The position numbers were made by a program, and so were the translations under genes. DNA of 64,000 nucleotides from JANWJE01 sp044326545. GTDB taxonomy: Bacteria; Chlamydiota; Chlamydiia; Chlamydiales; Parachlamydiaceae. Positions 43,900 through 52,514 of this stretch are shown piece after piece. Below the pieces are notes generated by a model. That model made no database searches and had not been told where the DNA came from. It saw only the letters and a program-made list of their open reading frames with translations. The stretch lies in contig JBIRBM010000007.1 of NCBI GenBank assembly GCA_044326545.1, forward strand, positions 1 to 64,000. Direction: 5' to 3'. Numbering within the stretch: the stretch's first letter is position 1; every line of letters begins with the position of its first letter.

Positions 43900-45441
43900 A
43901 TGAATAAGACTGCACCCTCTTTGGGTTTAGAAGATTGTCCCATTTTTATTCCGCCAAAATCGTCAATGAAAGATTTAGCTAAATCTTGGGTTTATGATCT
44001 CATCACCTTAGGTCTGCAAAGTTCATCGAAGCTTATCTTAGCGGAAAGGGAGATTGCTTTGCTTGAGAGAAATCAAAAAACTCTTCAGCTGCAGCTGGCA
44101 AATGGAAGAGAGTCTTTAGAATTGCTCTTAGTCGATATAGAAAAAGTTGCACGTTCTTTAAATGATCCCTCCTCGTATACCAACTTTCAAGCAAAGATGA
44201 ATCTGTGTAAAAAAAAACTGGGACAGATCCATTTTACATCTGTTAAATTAGATTCAAACGTGACTCCTCTTGCCATGGAATCACTCACCTATCTCAAGAA
44301 CATTGTGTTGAATGTTCTCACGGCGGGTTTTTATGGCGTGTTAAGAGTGAAGTGTTTAACGCATAAAAAAGCGCTGCTTATTCATCAAAATACGCATTTG
44401 AGCCATAAACTCCCATCCGAATTTGAGAAAACGCAAACAGATTATCAGAAAAGAATTGATCTCTTAGAAAAAATGTCTCTTAGCTTCATTAAAACGATAA
44501 TCGCCATTAAAAATGAAGATGTTAAGAAGACTCTCGATGATCAAAAATTTCAAATTGATAAAAAGACAATTGAAATGCCTGGGCCTCTTCCTCCCAGGTT
44601 TGCAGGTCATGATGCTGAATTGCTTAAATTTGAACAATACTACCATCATAACAAAACAATAGATCCGGCACTTGCAGGTGATTATGGGCTTAGTGACCGG
44701 CAGACCGCAAGAGCGCTATTCACCCCTTATACTAGAATTGCAAATAATGAAGATAGCAGCACTCCTGATCAATTAGTCAAGAATATGTTCAAGTATGTTT
44801 TGAACGAGCATCTCGTTTCAAAACAATGGCTGAAAAGTGATCAAATGAAGACAGCTGTTTATCGAAAAAAAAGGGTTGCGATTTGTTATTGCGTTGCTTT
44901 GGAATTTATCCGGCATAGTCAACTGATGAAGATAGACTGCCATGGCTATGGTCTTAAATTGAGAAATGATGACGCCGTGATATTGACTCCTTCTTTACCT
45001 GAAAGAGTGGAACGACGTAAAGTTAAAGGGGGAGGTCTTCTGGAAAAAACGATCATTTTCAAAAGAGTGAACGCTCCATTTACTCCGCCTGCCAATGATC
45101 CCGAATTCCCTTATGGGATAGATCCTGTATCTGCAGCGCTTCTTTATCGGAAGGTTCTCAGCAAGCAAGAGCAGAGGGTCGTTGATACATTATTGATAGA
45201 ATCTTTAACGCCACATAATGATCCAAATTTAGCCATGGCTAAGGCTGCGTTAACAGGTTCTAGAGGGGGGGTAATCGATCAAACTGTTGGTTTTATCAAA
45301 GAAGTGGGGGAGGCGATTAATAAGAATTTTGCCCTTATGCTTGATGCTGAATGGGAAAAAGAGGCGTGTTGTAAGATCGCGATACCCGCTCTTGCAATCT
45401 GGCAATCTGCCCAATCGAATGAAATTTTAAATGAATCATAA
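43900..45441 (+). CDS. hypothetical protein, shorter partner of a tandem paralogous pair
   Basis: I do not recognise a family for this 513-residue protein. Two short hydrophobic patches with a shared pattern (VYDLITLGLQSSSKLILAE near residue 30 and LNVLTAGFYGVLRVKCLTHK near residue 150) are each followed by a helical coiled-coil segment. A globular middle (about residues 225-505) is paralogous to the next gene: YGIDPVSAALLYRKVLSKQE and KEVGEAINKNFALMLDAEW match KGIDPVLAKQLL and CDMGEAIEKKFGPFLSSCW. It ends where the paralogue continues into an OTU-like domain. Only 14 bp separates the two genes, so they form an operon. Confidence 0.65.
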   Translation: MNKTAPSLGLEDCPIFIPPKSSMKDLAKSWVYDLITLGLQSSSKLILAEREIALLERNQKTLQLQLANGRESLELLLVDIEKVARSLNDPSSYTNFQAKMNLCKKKLGQIHFTSVKLDSNVTPLAMESLTYLKNIVLNVLTAGFYGVLRVKCLTHKKALLIHQNTHLSHKLPSEFEKTQTDYQKRIDLLEKMSLSFIKTIIAIKNEDVKKTLDDQKFQIDKKTIEMPGPLPPRFAGHDAELLKFEQYYHHNKTIDPALAGDYGLSDRQTARALFTPYTRIANNEDSSTPDQLVKNMFKYVLNEHLVSKQWLKSDQMKTAVYRKKRVAICYCVALEFIRHSQLMKIDCHGYGLKLRNDDAVILTPSLPERVERRKVKGGGLLEKTIIFKRVNAPFTPPANDPEFPYGIDPVSAALLYRKVLSKQEQRVVDTLLIESLTPHNDPNLAMAKAALTGSRGGVIDQTVGFIKEVGEAINKNFALMLDAEWEKEACCKIAIPALAIWQSAQSNEILNES

Positions 45442-45455
45442 ATTTAGGTCATCAA

Positions 45456-47738
45456 ATGGTTTCTGTTTCTCAAGCGCCGTCCCCTCATTTTTACTTGAAT
45501 TGGGTAAAAACCCATTCAAATGATTGCAAAGTGATCACTTTTCTTCTTTTTAATATGTTGACCGTTGGAATTTATGAGGCTTATTCAGCGGCAGCTTTAG
45601 ATCAGAAATATCGAATTCTTCAGCAGAGGCAAATCAAGTTATTGAATAAACAGGAGGAGATCAATAAGTCGGTTAAAGAAATCGATGCTGTTTTTCAGTC
45701 CCTGTTCGAAAAAATAGAGAAGATCCCCTCTTTTGTGGTTAGCGAATCTCAATTGGATGAGATTGACAATCGAATAGGAAATATTTCCTCTCACGTCAGT
45801 GAGACACCTTCTCCCTCTTTTATCTTTATCACAAGATTATGTTTAAACATCATAACGCTCGGTTATCATGGTTATTTAGAATCGAGTCTCCTGAGGGATA
45901 AAAATCTAAAGATGAGTCAGGAAAACGACTCTTTGATGTTAAAAAATAAAGAAAGAGCAACAGTCAAAACAAACTACCTCAATAGCCAATCTGAATTGTT
46001 GAGACAGTACGTCATACTGAAGAATCCTCTTAGATCGCGGACGATCATTAAAAGCGGAAATATCGCGGATCAATTAACTAAAACTGAACAACAAAAAACA
46101 AAAATTAAAGAAGATTTAGAAAAATTAAAGAACGCTTTAAAAACACAAACAGGAGACTGTGGCATACTTGGACCAATCGATCGATCGATTAAGCTGTCAA
46201 ACGACCGGGCAATCACTCCGACGTCTCCTTTAGGAATGAATCCTCTCTTCGCAAACATGACCGATCAGGATGGTCAGTTCAATTCACATAACCTGATGCC
46301 TTATGTGTTTGTCAAAAATGTATTTCAAGAGTCTTTTGAACGATTAGTAGAACTGGGTGATCCTCATTCAAACAGGAACGGCAACTGCTCTATCCACTTT
46401 AATCGAAGCTCCGAGATATTTACGAATCCTAACTGCACGATGAATATGAAGGTGGTCTATCGATTGATGGCTCTCATCCTTGTTGATCGATCAATCATTC
46501 TCAACGATCACACGGTTAAGCTTAATCGTGAGGGACTCACGATGTTTTCATCATGCCCCGAACATGTCCGCTCGTGGAAAAAAGAGGGGATGAGTTCAGA
46601 AACTCTCGTCAACTTTATGTATCATGATCATTTTACCCCTCCTTCTGGAAAAGAATTATCTAAAGGAATTGATCCTGTTTTAGCTAAACAACTATTGATG
46701 CATCTGGATCATGATGAAGGGAACACGCTATTTTCAGTCTTAATGGAGCCCGTGATTCCCGATGATGATGATGTTTTAAAGAGATGTTTACAAAAATTTA
46801 AATCCGATACCGATTCCGGTAGAAAGATAAGGGGGGCGTATGGGCTCCTTTGTGATATGGGCGAGGCGATAGAAAAGAAATTTGGGCCTTTTCTTTCCTC
46901 TTGTTGGTTAGAGCTAGCTGATGGTGATGATCAGATCCCTCTTATAAAAGAGGTTGAGGAGGTGATCATCGAACAGGCAACAGAAGAAGATCTCGTGGAA
47001 TGGGAAATCGACATTGAAAGTTTTCGCAGAGTCGATCCCTCTTTTGCTCAGATGATTTTAGAGTCGCAAGCTCATTATAAACGGATTTGGTCAAATATGA
47101 GCCAACAGCTGCTTGTTAAGCCTTATGCTGCCGAACAAGCGTTAACGCAGATGAATGGAGCAAATTTTAAGAATGCCTTAAGAGAGCAGTTCTATGTTTG
47201 GTATCAAATGTTAGATGGACACTACTGCCTTTTTTCTGCTTTATGTGCCATTACGTTATCAGATCCATCGCAATTTACTGCAAAGAATGTGACAAAGATT
47301 CATCACGCGATGGCAAATTATTTGGATAAGCCCGAAGTGGCCGAGCGCTTTGGTTCCTTGATTCAATCGCAGCATCAGATGAGCGTCGCCCAATATCAGG
47401 CTAAACTCAGAAAGATATTTCTTAACGAATTTTTAGGAGAGACCGAAATTGCCATTTTTGCCCATCTTATGGGGGTTCGCCTTATTCTCTTTTTTCCTGA
47501 AGACAAAAATTTTAGCAAAACAAAACTAGATGAATATGGCCTTCAAACGCCCATTTCCTCTCTTAATTATTTTGGTCCTAATACGAAAGAGCGTCTTTAT
47601 CTGACCTATCAAACAACGGGTCAAAATTATTATTACACCTTTCCTAGGTTGAAGAATGATGCCTTAAGGGGTGATGCAGGTGATTCTGTGAAGAAATTGA
47701 ATCATTACTGGAATACCGTTCGGCACAATACCTATTAA
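45456..47738 (+). CDS. hypothetical protein with OTU-protease-like C-terminal domain
   Basis: This 760-residue protein carries two LTxGxYG-type hydrophobic patches (FNMLTVGIYEAYSAAALDQK and LNIITLGYHGYLESSLLRDK), each with a coiled-coil segment, and the middle domain shared with the preceding gene. Residues about 575-735 resemble an OTU deubiquitinase: MLDGHYCLFSAL (Asp587, Cys591), EFLGETEIAIFAHLMGVRLI and LYLTYQTTGQNYYYTFPRLK. In classical OTUs the Cys motif is DGNCLF, with one residue fewer, and the last motif holds a catalytic His; here that position reads Asn-Tyr, so activity is uncertain. OTU proteases are known in Chlamydiae and act on host ubiquitin. The fit is by eye. Confidence 0.65.
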   Translation: MVSVSQAPSPHFYLNWVKTHSNDCKVITFLLFNMLTVGIYEAYSAAALDQKYRILQQRQIKLLNKQEEINKSVKEIDAVFQSLFEKIEKIPSFVVSESQLDEIDNRIGNISSHVSETPSPSFIFITRLCLNIITLGYHGYLESSLLRDKNLKMSQENDSLMLKNKERATVKTNYLNSQSELLRQYVILKNPLRSRTIIKSGNIADQLTKTEQQKTKIKEDLEKLKNALKTQTGDCGILGPIDRSIKLSNDRAITPTSPLGMNPLFANMTDQDGQFNSHNLMPYVFVKNVFQESFERLVELGDPHSNRNGNCSIHFNRSSEIFTNPNCTMNMKVVYRLMALILVDRSIILNDHTVKLNREGLTMFSSCPEHVRSWKKEGMSSETLVNFMYHDHFTPPSGKELSKGIDPVLAKQLLMHLDHDEGNTLFSVLMEPVIPDDDDVLKRCLQKFKSDTDSGRKIRGAYGLLCDMGEAIEKKFGPFLSSCWLELADGDDQIPLIKEVEEVIIEQATEEDLVEWEIDIESFRRVDPSFAQMILESQAHYKRIWSNMSQQLLVKPYAAEQALTQMNGANFKNALREQFYVWYQMLDGHYCLFSALCAITLSDPSQFTAKNVTKIHHAMANYLDKPEVAERFGSLIQSQHQMSVAQYQAKLRKIFLNEFLGETEIAIFAHLMGVRLILFFPEDKNFSKTKLDEYGLQTPISSLNYFGPNTKERLYLTYQTTGQNYYYTFPRLKNDALRGDAGDSVKKLNHYWNTVRHNTY

Positions 47739-47895
47739 TTTTAATGCCATTAGAATCTGTTCAGGTTCTTAAACGGCAGGAGGGGGGGCATTGTTTTTGC
47801 TATGCAAGATGTTGTGCGTAAAAACTTCTTGAAATGCTATCTGTTTTTTGGTATATGAGACCCCTTTTCCTTGATTTTACTGTGGTGTGTGATTT

Positions 47896-48501
47896 ATGCA
47901 AGCAATTTTTTTAGATACCGAGACAACAGGCCTTGATCCTCTTTCTCACCGTTTGTTAGAAATCGCGTTCAAAATTGTCGATATTCCATCAGGATATGAA
48001 AAATTAACTTATCAAGCCATTATCAAACAACCTTTAGAGATTTGGGAGAAAAGGGATCCGACAAGTGTTCAGGTTAACGGATTCGAATGGGAGAAAGTCC
48101 AATTGGGTAAAGATGAGGCGATTGTCCGGCAAGAAATTATACAAATTTTCACCGATTTAGAGATTCAAAGAGGGTCGGCAGTCTATATTTGTCAAAATCC
48201 AGCTTTTGATCGGAATTTTTTTGCACAGCTCATCGACGTTTATACGCAAGAAAAGATGCGTTGGCCTTATCACTGGCTCGATTTCGCTTCGATGTATTGG
48301 GCTCTACAGATTAAGGCTTACCGGGAGATAAGAACTCCTTTCCCTAAAGAGATGAGCCTTTCGAAAAATGCGATCGCTCAGCGCAATCAATTGCCCATAG
48401 AGTCTTTACCTCACTCTGCATTAAATGGCGTAGACCATCTTCTCCTTTGTTATCGCACCGTTGTGGGATTTGACGGAAAAATGTTGCAAGAACCTGTTTA
48501 A
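47896..48501 (+). CDS. DnaQ-family 3'-5' exonuclease
   Basis: This 201-residue DEDDh exonuclease has Asp7 and Glu9 in FLDTETTGLDP, an Asp in CQNPAFDRNFF, and the final His and Asp in LPHSALNGVDHLLLCYR. It is a stand-alone exonuclease domain without a polymerase. It could act as a proofreading subunit or an RNase T/oligoribonuclease-like enzyme; the sequence does not decide. It is convergent with the methyltransferase gene ending at 48509. Confidence 0.88.
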   Translation: MQAIFLDTETTGLDPLSHRLLEIAFKIVDIPSGYEKLTYQAIIKQPLEIWEKRDPTSVQVNGFEWEKVQLGKDEAIVRQEIIQIFTDLEIQRGSAVYICQNPAFDRNFFAQLIDVYTQEKMRWPYHWLDFASMYWALQIKAYREIRTPFPKEMSLSKNAIAQRNQLPIESLPHSALNGVDHLLLCYRTVVGFDGKMLQEPV

Positions 48502-48508
48502 ACAGCCT

Positions 48509-49105
48509 TTAAGAAGCTGCTTTTTGAATAATCAGCAAACTTGGAGCCTTTTGACGATTCAGCCATCCATGATGGGAGCAACTCCATTCTTTCGGAGGAA
48601 GTTGATGGGCGTAGTGAAGGACCTCCTCTTTTTCTTTCGCCCCTTCTTCATGTCCGCAATAGCAAGTGACGCTGATGACTCCTCCTGGTTGAAGGAGTTT
48701 TCTCGCCTCATCTAAACTTCTTAAAGTTGTTGATCTCTGCGTTGTCTGTGCTTTGTCTCCCCCGGGTAAGTAACCTAAATTGTAGACAATTAATTTTACG
48801 CTATTGGGGATGATTTCAGGTGGAAAATTTGAGTGACACCTCTGTTCTAACGAAAGTTTTTCTTTGAGGCTTGGTTCTAAATCATGTGCAATCAGCTGCG
48901 CTGTGGAATGAATCGCTTGCAGTTGAATGTCGAATGAATAGACTTTTCCTCTGTCGACTGATAGGGTCAGTTGGCATAATTTGAGGGTGTCGTGTCCATT
49001 TCCACATGTTGCATCAATGACGATATCACCGATTTGCACAATTTGCGACCAATATGAATGGGCTAAATCAAGATGAGATTGAAAAAGAGGGAAAGAAGAT
49101 CTCAT
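48509..49105 (-). CDS. SAM-dependent methyltransferase of the YtqB/MnmM family
   Basis: This 198-residue class I methyltransferase has the SAM-binding motif VIDATCGNGHDTLKL, an acidic loop VYSFDIQ, and the family-specific NLGYLPGGDKAQTT followed by LLQPGGVISVTCYCGHEEG. Members of this family (YtqB, now MnmM) methylate the wobble-uridine side chain in tRNA; that activity is assumed by homology. It forms a minus-strand group with the two Asp23-related genes upstream, 14 bp apart. Confidence 0.85.
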   Translation of the reverse strand: MRSSFPLFQSHLDLAHSYWSQIVQIGDIVIDATCGNGHDTLKLCQLTLSVDRGKVYSFDIQLQAIHSTAQLIAHDLEPSLKEKLSLEQRCHSNFPPEIIPNSVKLIVYNLGYLPGGDKAQTTQRSTTLRSLDEARKLLQPGGVISVTCYCGHEEGAKEKEEVLHYAHQLPPKEWSCSHHGWLNRQKAPSLLIIQKAAS

Positions 49106-49119
49106 AGAATCATGATCAT

Positions 49120-49647
49120 TTATGTGGATTTTGAAGTGTCTTGAAAAGAAGCGATAAGGCTGACGTTATACGGATAGCCCAAAACCCTTCCAAATAGATC
49201 TATAAAGTCTCTTTTGATTTCTTCTAGAAGTATTTTTTGTTCGGCAATCGGAAAAGAGGGCATTTCCGCAATAATTTCAAGAGAGTGCTTGTTAAGATTT
49301 AACTGAAAAGGAATATGTGTTGAAGGAAAGTGCTTTTCCCAGTAGGTTTCTAGGGATTGATGAATCACATTTTTATCCAGGACAATCTGTAGGTCTCCTG
49401 TTCTGATCTGTATATAACGACGCCTTGTCTTTAGAAAGGTGTAAATAATAATAGAAAAGCCAATAAGAACAAATCCAAGACCGAAGAGGGAGAGGATGAG
49501 GGTGTTTTTTAAAATAAATTGACTTGTGGTATGTTGTAAATGAGCAGACCAGGGAAGGATGACTCCGAATCCTCCGAGGATAAAGAAGAAACTTCCCACG
49601 ATAAAGCTAATGGTTAAATTAAAAAATCGACCTAGTTTAAAACTCAT
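49120..49647 (-). CDS. two-TM membrane protein of the Asp23 locus (AmaP-like)
   Basis: This 175-residue protein has two hydrophobic segments at about residues 8-31 and 46-69, followed by a short basic stretch (TRRRYIQIRTGDLQIVLDKN) and a small alpha/beta domain. In Firmicutes a two-TM protein of this layout (AmaP) anchors Asp23 to the membrane. Here the gene overlaps the Asp23-family gene by 11 bases, which supports the same pairing. The gene name is inferred from context and layout. Confidence 0.7.
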   Translation of the reverse strand: MSFKLGRFFNLTISFIVGSFFFILGGFGVILPWSAHLQHTTSQFILKNTLILSLFGLGFVLIGFSIIIYTFLKTRRRYIQIRTGDLQIVLDKNVIHQSLETYWEKHFPSTHIPFQLNLNKHSLEIIAEMPSFPIAEQKILLEEIKRDFIDLFGRVLGYPYNVSLIASFQDTSKST

Positions 49648-50125
49648 CTGAGTACTCCTCCTCTAAATTCGATCCCATTAATTGAGGGGGGCCTTGAGGA
49701 GGGCTTTGTTGGGATAATTTTCGTGCTTGCTCTTCAGAAATGACATTTTTAAATACAACGTGGACAGAGGCGACATGCAATCCTGTTAATTTAGTGAGTT
49801 CTTCGGCGATTTTGCTCTGGATTTCTTCGGCTTTTGCCGGAATGCTGATGCCATAGAGGATGTTGACTTCAACCTTTATGCTGATTGATTGATTTTTATC
49901 ATCTTGCTCAGCGTAAATGCTCTTAACCCCTTCCGCACTTCGTCCTAACAAATGATCAATAAAATTTCCTTCAGTAAGGCTAATGCCTTCGATTTGCGCT
50001 AAGCACTGTAAAACAATCGATTGGAAGACATTATTTTCAATATCTCTGATGAATACAGTTTCTGGAAATTCAAATTCTTTGGTGTCGAGTTTTTTTTTAT
50101 CAACTTTTAATTTAGGATCGTTCAT
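49637..50125 (-). CDS. Asp23 / alkaline-shock family protein
   Basis: This protein has 162 residues from an ATG at about 50125, chosen because GGAG lies about nine bases upstream; an earlier in-frame ATG at 50164 lacks one. The Asp23 domain is visible as VFIRDIENNVFQSIVLQCLA, EGISLTEGNFIDHLLGRSAE, VKSIYAEQD, VKVEVNILYGISIP-type strand and ELTKLTGLHVASVHVVFKNV. It probably binds the membrane protein encoded next. Its role in Chlamydiae is unknown; in Firmicutes it relates to envelope stress. Confidence 0.85.
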   Translation of the reverse strand: MNDPKLKVDKKKLDTKEFEFPETVFIRDIENNVFQSIVLQCLAQIEGISLTEGNFIDHLLGRSAEGVKSIYAEQDDKNQSISIKVEVNILYGISIPAKAEEIQSKIAEELTKLTGLHVASVHVVFKNVISEEQARKLSQQSPPQGPPQLMGSNLEEEYSDEF

Positions 50126-50372
50126 GATGGTTTCTCCTTGCAGACTTGACAGCTGTTTGATCATAAGATTACCATGAAATTTTTAAATTGCCTAGCCCTA
50201 AGAAGAGTGTCTTAAAACTTTGAGTCATGATATTCGACATGGTGTTCTCTGTAGGAAGTGACGAAAAGAATTCGAATCTGCTGTTCTGTCAAGTTTAACG
50301 TGCTCCCGCTCCTTAAGGTGAGTGTTAAAAAAAGGTCTAATAAAGACGGTTTATTTAATTAGAGGAATTTTC

Positions 50373-50843
50373 ATGCCTTCTCATTCAAATCCTGATGTAC
50401 TGTTGAGTTTTATTCTTCTTTTGCTTATCGCTAGCTTTACAGCTTATTACGCTAACAGGAAGGGAAGACATCCTGTGTTATGGTTTATCATCGGTATTTT
50501 ATTGGGTTTATTTGCTCCTTTGATTTTATTATTTCTGTCTTCAGTTAAGGATCAAGCAAGTTCTGATGGGTCGCCCACAATGAATGTGTCAAATCCCCAT
50601 CCTGCCCTGAAGGAATTCTCTCAAACACAATTGGACACACAATCTCTAAGTCCTGACAATGAAAAATTGTGGTACTACCTAGATCAAGAGCATCAGCAGA
50701 TGGGGCCGGTGAGCATCGTTGCTTTAAAGAGTTTATGGAATCGAGGATTGCTTAAGCTGAGCAGCTATGTGTGGAGTGATGGAATGGAGCAATGGGAAAG
50801 AATTGAGAATCTTCCTGAACTAAAAGAGTCTTTGCATCACTGA
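50373..50843 (+). CDS. membrane protein with C-terminal GYF_2-like domain
   Basis: This protein has 156 residues from the ATG at 50373 with GAGG upstream; the longer frame from 50322 lacks a ribosome site. Two hydrophobic segments (about residues 8-26 and 34-54) flank NRKGRHPVLW. After a Ser/Pro linker, residues about 98-150 match the GYF_2/DUF4339 pattern: KLWYYLDQEHQQMGPVSIVA, then LWNRGLL and YVWSDGMEQWERIENLPEL. This domain is thought to mediate protein interactions, and the protein is otherwise uncharacterised. Confidence 0.75.
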   Translation: MPSHSNPDVLLSFILLLLIASFTAYYANRKGRHPVLWFIIGILLGLFAPLILLFLSSVKDQASSDGSPTMNVSNPHPALKEFSQTQLDTQSLSPDNEKLWYYLDQEHQQMGPVSIVALKSLWNRGLLKLSSYVWSDGMEQWERIENLPELKESLHH

Positions 50844-51135
50844 GGGTGACTGATCAAAGATTGTGAAGAGCCTCTTACGCCGCTCTCTAAAATCTGTACA
50901 TTTCTATACAGGGCTTAGTTCCTGCTTCAACCAAGCTGGTTGTCGTAATGTTTTAAGCATTATGACAGAGCCGTCTTGTCTACAGGCGTCAATTTCGGTA
51001 GAGCTTACCCCAAGAGCGCGATTTGGGTTGAGCCAAAACTAAAATCGTAAAAAGTTCAGTTTAAAAAAAAGAACGACTCAAACAGTCGTTCTTTTTAAAA
51101 GGCATGTTGTGCTTTGCATCAATTAACTGATTGTT
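50844..51135. other. intergenic region with several hairpins
   Basis: Hairpins include CTGTACATTTCTATACAG at about 50898-50915 and GTCGTAATG paired with CATTATGAC at about 50943-50966. A GCGATTTGG-type repeat sits at about 51011-51040, and the terminator of rpsN at 51066-51096. A small RNA cannot be excluded but nothing specific supports one. Confidence 0.4.
51066..51096 (-). terminator. intrinsic terminator of rpmJ-rpsN (bidirectional)
   Basis: The arms GAACGACT (51071-51078) and AGTCGTTC (51084-51091) are flanked by AAAAA and TTTTT, giving a 13-bp stem with a T-run on either strand. It lies 40 bp past the rpsN stop. Confidence 0.85.
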
Positions 51136-51441
51136 TTACCAGCTAGACTTGGTTACACCTGGAATCATTCCATTAGAAGCAAGTTCACGAAATGTTAAAC
51201 GAGAAAGTTTAAACTTGCGTAAATATCCACGTGGACGTCCGGTTATTTGGCAGCGATTTCTTAAACGGATTGGAGACGAATCTCTGGGCATTTTATTCAG
51301 GGCAATACGAGCTTGCTCTCTTTCTTCTTCGCTCAGATTCATATTATAAACTTTATTGCGCAGCTCTTGTCTTTTATCCCATTTCAGGTTGACAAGTTTT
51401 TCGCGGCGTTTTTGTTTTTCTACGGATGACTTTTTCGCCAT
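51136..51441 (-). CDS. rpsN: 30S ribosomal protein S14
   Basis: This 101-residue protein of the small-subunit head is the long, zinc-free type (no CxxC). Motifs are MAKKSSVEKQKRREKLV, PRDSSPIRLRNRCQITGRPR, GYLRKFKLSRLTFRELA and PGVTKSSW at the end. It is transcribed after rpmJ with an 11-bp gap. The order rpsN-rpmJ next to rpmH-rnpA is the chlamydial one. Confidence 0.98.
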   Translation of the reverse strand: MAKKSSVEKQKRREKLVNLKWDKRQELRNKVYNMNLSEEEREQARIALNKMPRDSSPIRLRNRCQITGRPRGYLRKFKLSRLTFRELASNGMIPGVTKSSW

Positions 51442-51452
51442 TTTTAAATTCC

Positions 51453-51590
51453 TTATTTTTTGCGGGCTGGCCCTTTTTGACGTTGCTTACGGTTAGGATC
51501 TTTTTTGTTGATCACATATAAACGTCCGCTACGACGCACAAGAATATCGCCTTTTGAAGGATCAGCTTTAACCGATGCTTTAACTTTCAT
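51453..51590 (-). CDS. rpmJ: 50S ribosomal protein L36
   Basis: This 45-residue frame reads MKVKASVKADPSKGDILVRR, then SGRLYVINKKDPNRKQRQKG, ending PARKK. The zinc-binding cysteines of the common L36 are absent and the length is 45 rather than 37-38, which is the chlamydial form. GGACAC lies upstream of the ATG at 51590. Confidence 0.96.
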   Translation of the reverse strand: MKVKASVKADPSKGDILVRRSGRLYVINKKDPNRKQRQKGPARKK

Positions 51591-51634
51591 GAGAGTGTCC
51601 TAATTCATTAATCAGTAAAGATATTGAACCTTTA

Positions 51635-51796
51635 GAGCGTGTCCGTAAACTCTAACAGCTTCTATTCAAGATGATTTTGGTGCCGGTGAAAGGGTTGGAT
51701 TTTGGGCTATATTGAGGAATATTGCCCAACATTCAACCCCTTCAGCGGCATCAAAAGAACTCGAATCCAAGTTTATTAGACTTTTTAGACACTCTC
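51635..51796. mobile_element. palindromic MITE-like element, family C (162 bp)
   Basis: The ends GAGCGTGTC and, inverted, GAGAGTGTC are flanked by TTA on both sides (51632-51634 and 51797-51799). The halves pair in several blocks, for example GGTGCCGGTGAAAGGGTTG with the complement of CAACCCCTTCAGCGGCATC in the right half. The sequence CTTCTATTCAAGATGATTT is shared with family B, and the right half (TTAGACTTTTTAGACACTC) recurs at 60580-60602. It is non-coding. Confidence 0.65.
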
Positions 51797-52048
51797 TTAG
51801 GGGAGTGCTCTCTTATTTCGCTTATAGGAGAGACTCCTTATTTAAGCGAGAATCTGAAGAGATAAATCCCAGATGTTGGCTGAGGTTCTTTAGCAGCCAA
51901 TTGTTTCTTTACGATGTCTCTTATTGAATGTCTCAAAACATAAGAACTTTTGTTTTAAATCAGGTTAAAACAACGCGTTTTGAGTCTTTTCGGCACCCGG
52001 CAGATGGGTGTTGAATGAATGGAGAGACAAAGTAAGGATTATTTATAA

Positions 52049-52252
52049 ATGAAAATACAATTTCATTCAATCTTTTTTCTGGTCTTTCTCTTGGTGAATC
52101 ACCTTGCGTAGCACAAGGAGTGTTTGAGTTCAGTCAAACCATCGGGCATAACGATTGCAAAACAAAGGAAAGGATACAAATCGCTTGTTTTTTTGTGTGA
52201 GATCTCTTGCTTTAATTTCTTAAAATCCTTATCCTTTTGGCTAAGTCAATGA
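52049..52252 (+). pseudogene. possible short secreted-protein ORF interrupted by TAG
   Basis: The ATG at 52049, with AAGGA about 11 bases upstream, opens MKIQFHSIFFLVFLLVNHLA, a plausible signal peptide. An amber codon follows at 52109-52111. The same frame then stays open for 46 further codons to TGA at 52250. It could be a decayed small exported protein, a 20-residue peptide, or chance. Confidence 0.2.
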
Positions 52253-52356
52253 ATAAATTGAATAAACTTGTTTTATGAGTTGTTTTTCTTTCTGTATCAT
52301 AGAATTTAAACAGGCTCTCGTGCAAAAGGTAAACCACATTTTAAGGAAGACTTGCC

Positions 52357-52494
52357 GTGAAACGTACCTATCAACCTAGTAAACGCCGCCGTGCATCAGA
52401 GCATGGTTTTTTAAAAAGAATGAGTACCGCCAGTGGTCGTAAAATAATCAATAGACGTCGTAGACATGGTCGTAAGCAATTAACACGCGTCTAA
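52357..52494 (+). CDS. rpmH: 50S ribosomal protein L34
   Basis: This 45-residue protein reads MKRTYQPSKRRRASEHGFLK, then RMSTASGRKIINRRRRHGRK, ending QLTRV. The start is GTG at 52357 with AAGGA upstream. It is followed by rnpA after 20 bp, the usual bacterial pair. Confidence 0.97.
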   Translation: MKRTYQPSKRRRASEHGFLKRMSTASGRKIINRRRRHGRKQLTRV

Positions 52495-52514
52495 ATTATT
52501 TTTTTTCTAAATCT

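Larger units (their letters stand above)
51591..52356. other. 766-bp divergent intergenic region
   Basis: This region separates rpmJ and rpmH, which diverge. It holds the palindromic element at 51635-51796 and a possible decayed signal-peptide ORF at 52049-52252; the rest is unassigned. Both ribosomal promoters must lie here but I do not place them with confidence. Confidence 0.5.

Noticed and set aside
50844..51135. Possible small structured RNA from the hairpins at 50898-50966
   Set aside because: The stems are short, match no RNA family I know and overlap dispersed repeat fragments.
51591..52356. Chromosome replication origin next to rpmH-rnpA
   Set aside because: In many bacteria this block is near oriC, but no cluster of TTATCCACA boxes and no dnaA or dnaN gene is present here.
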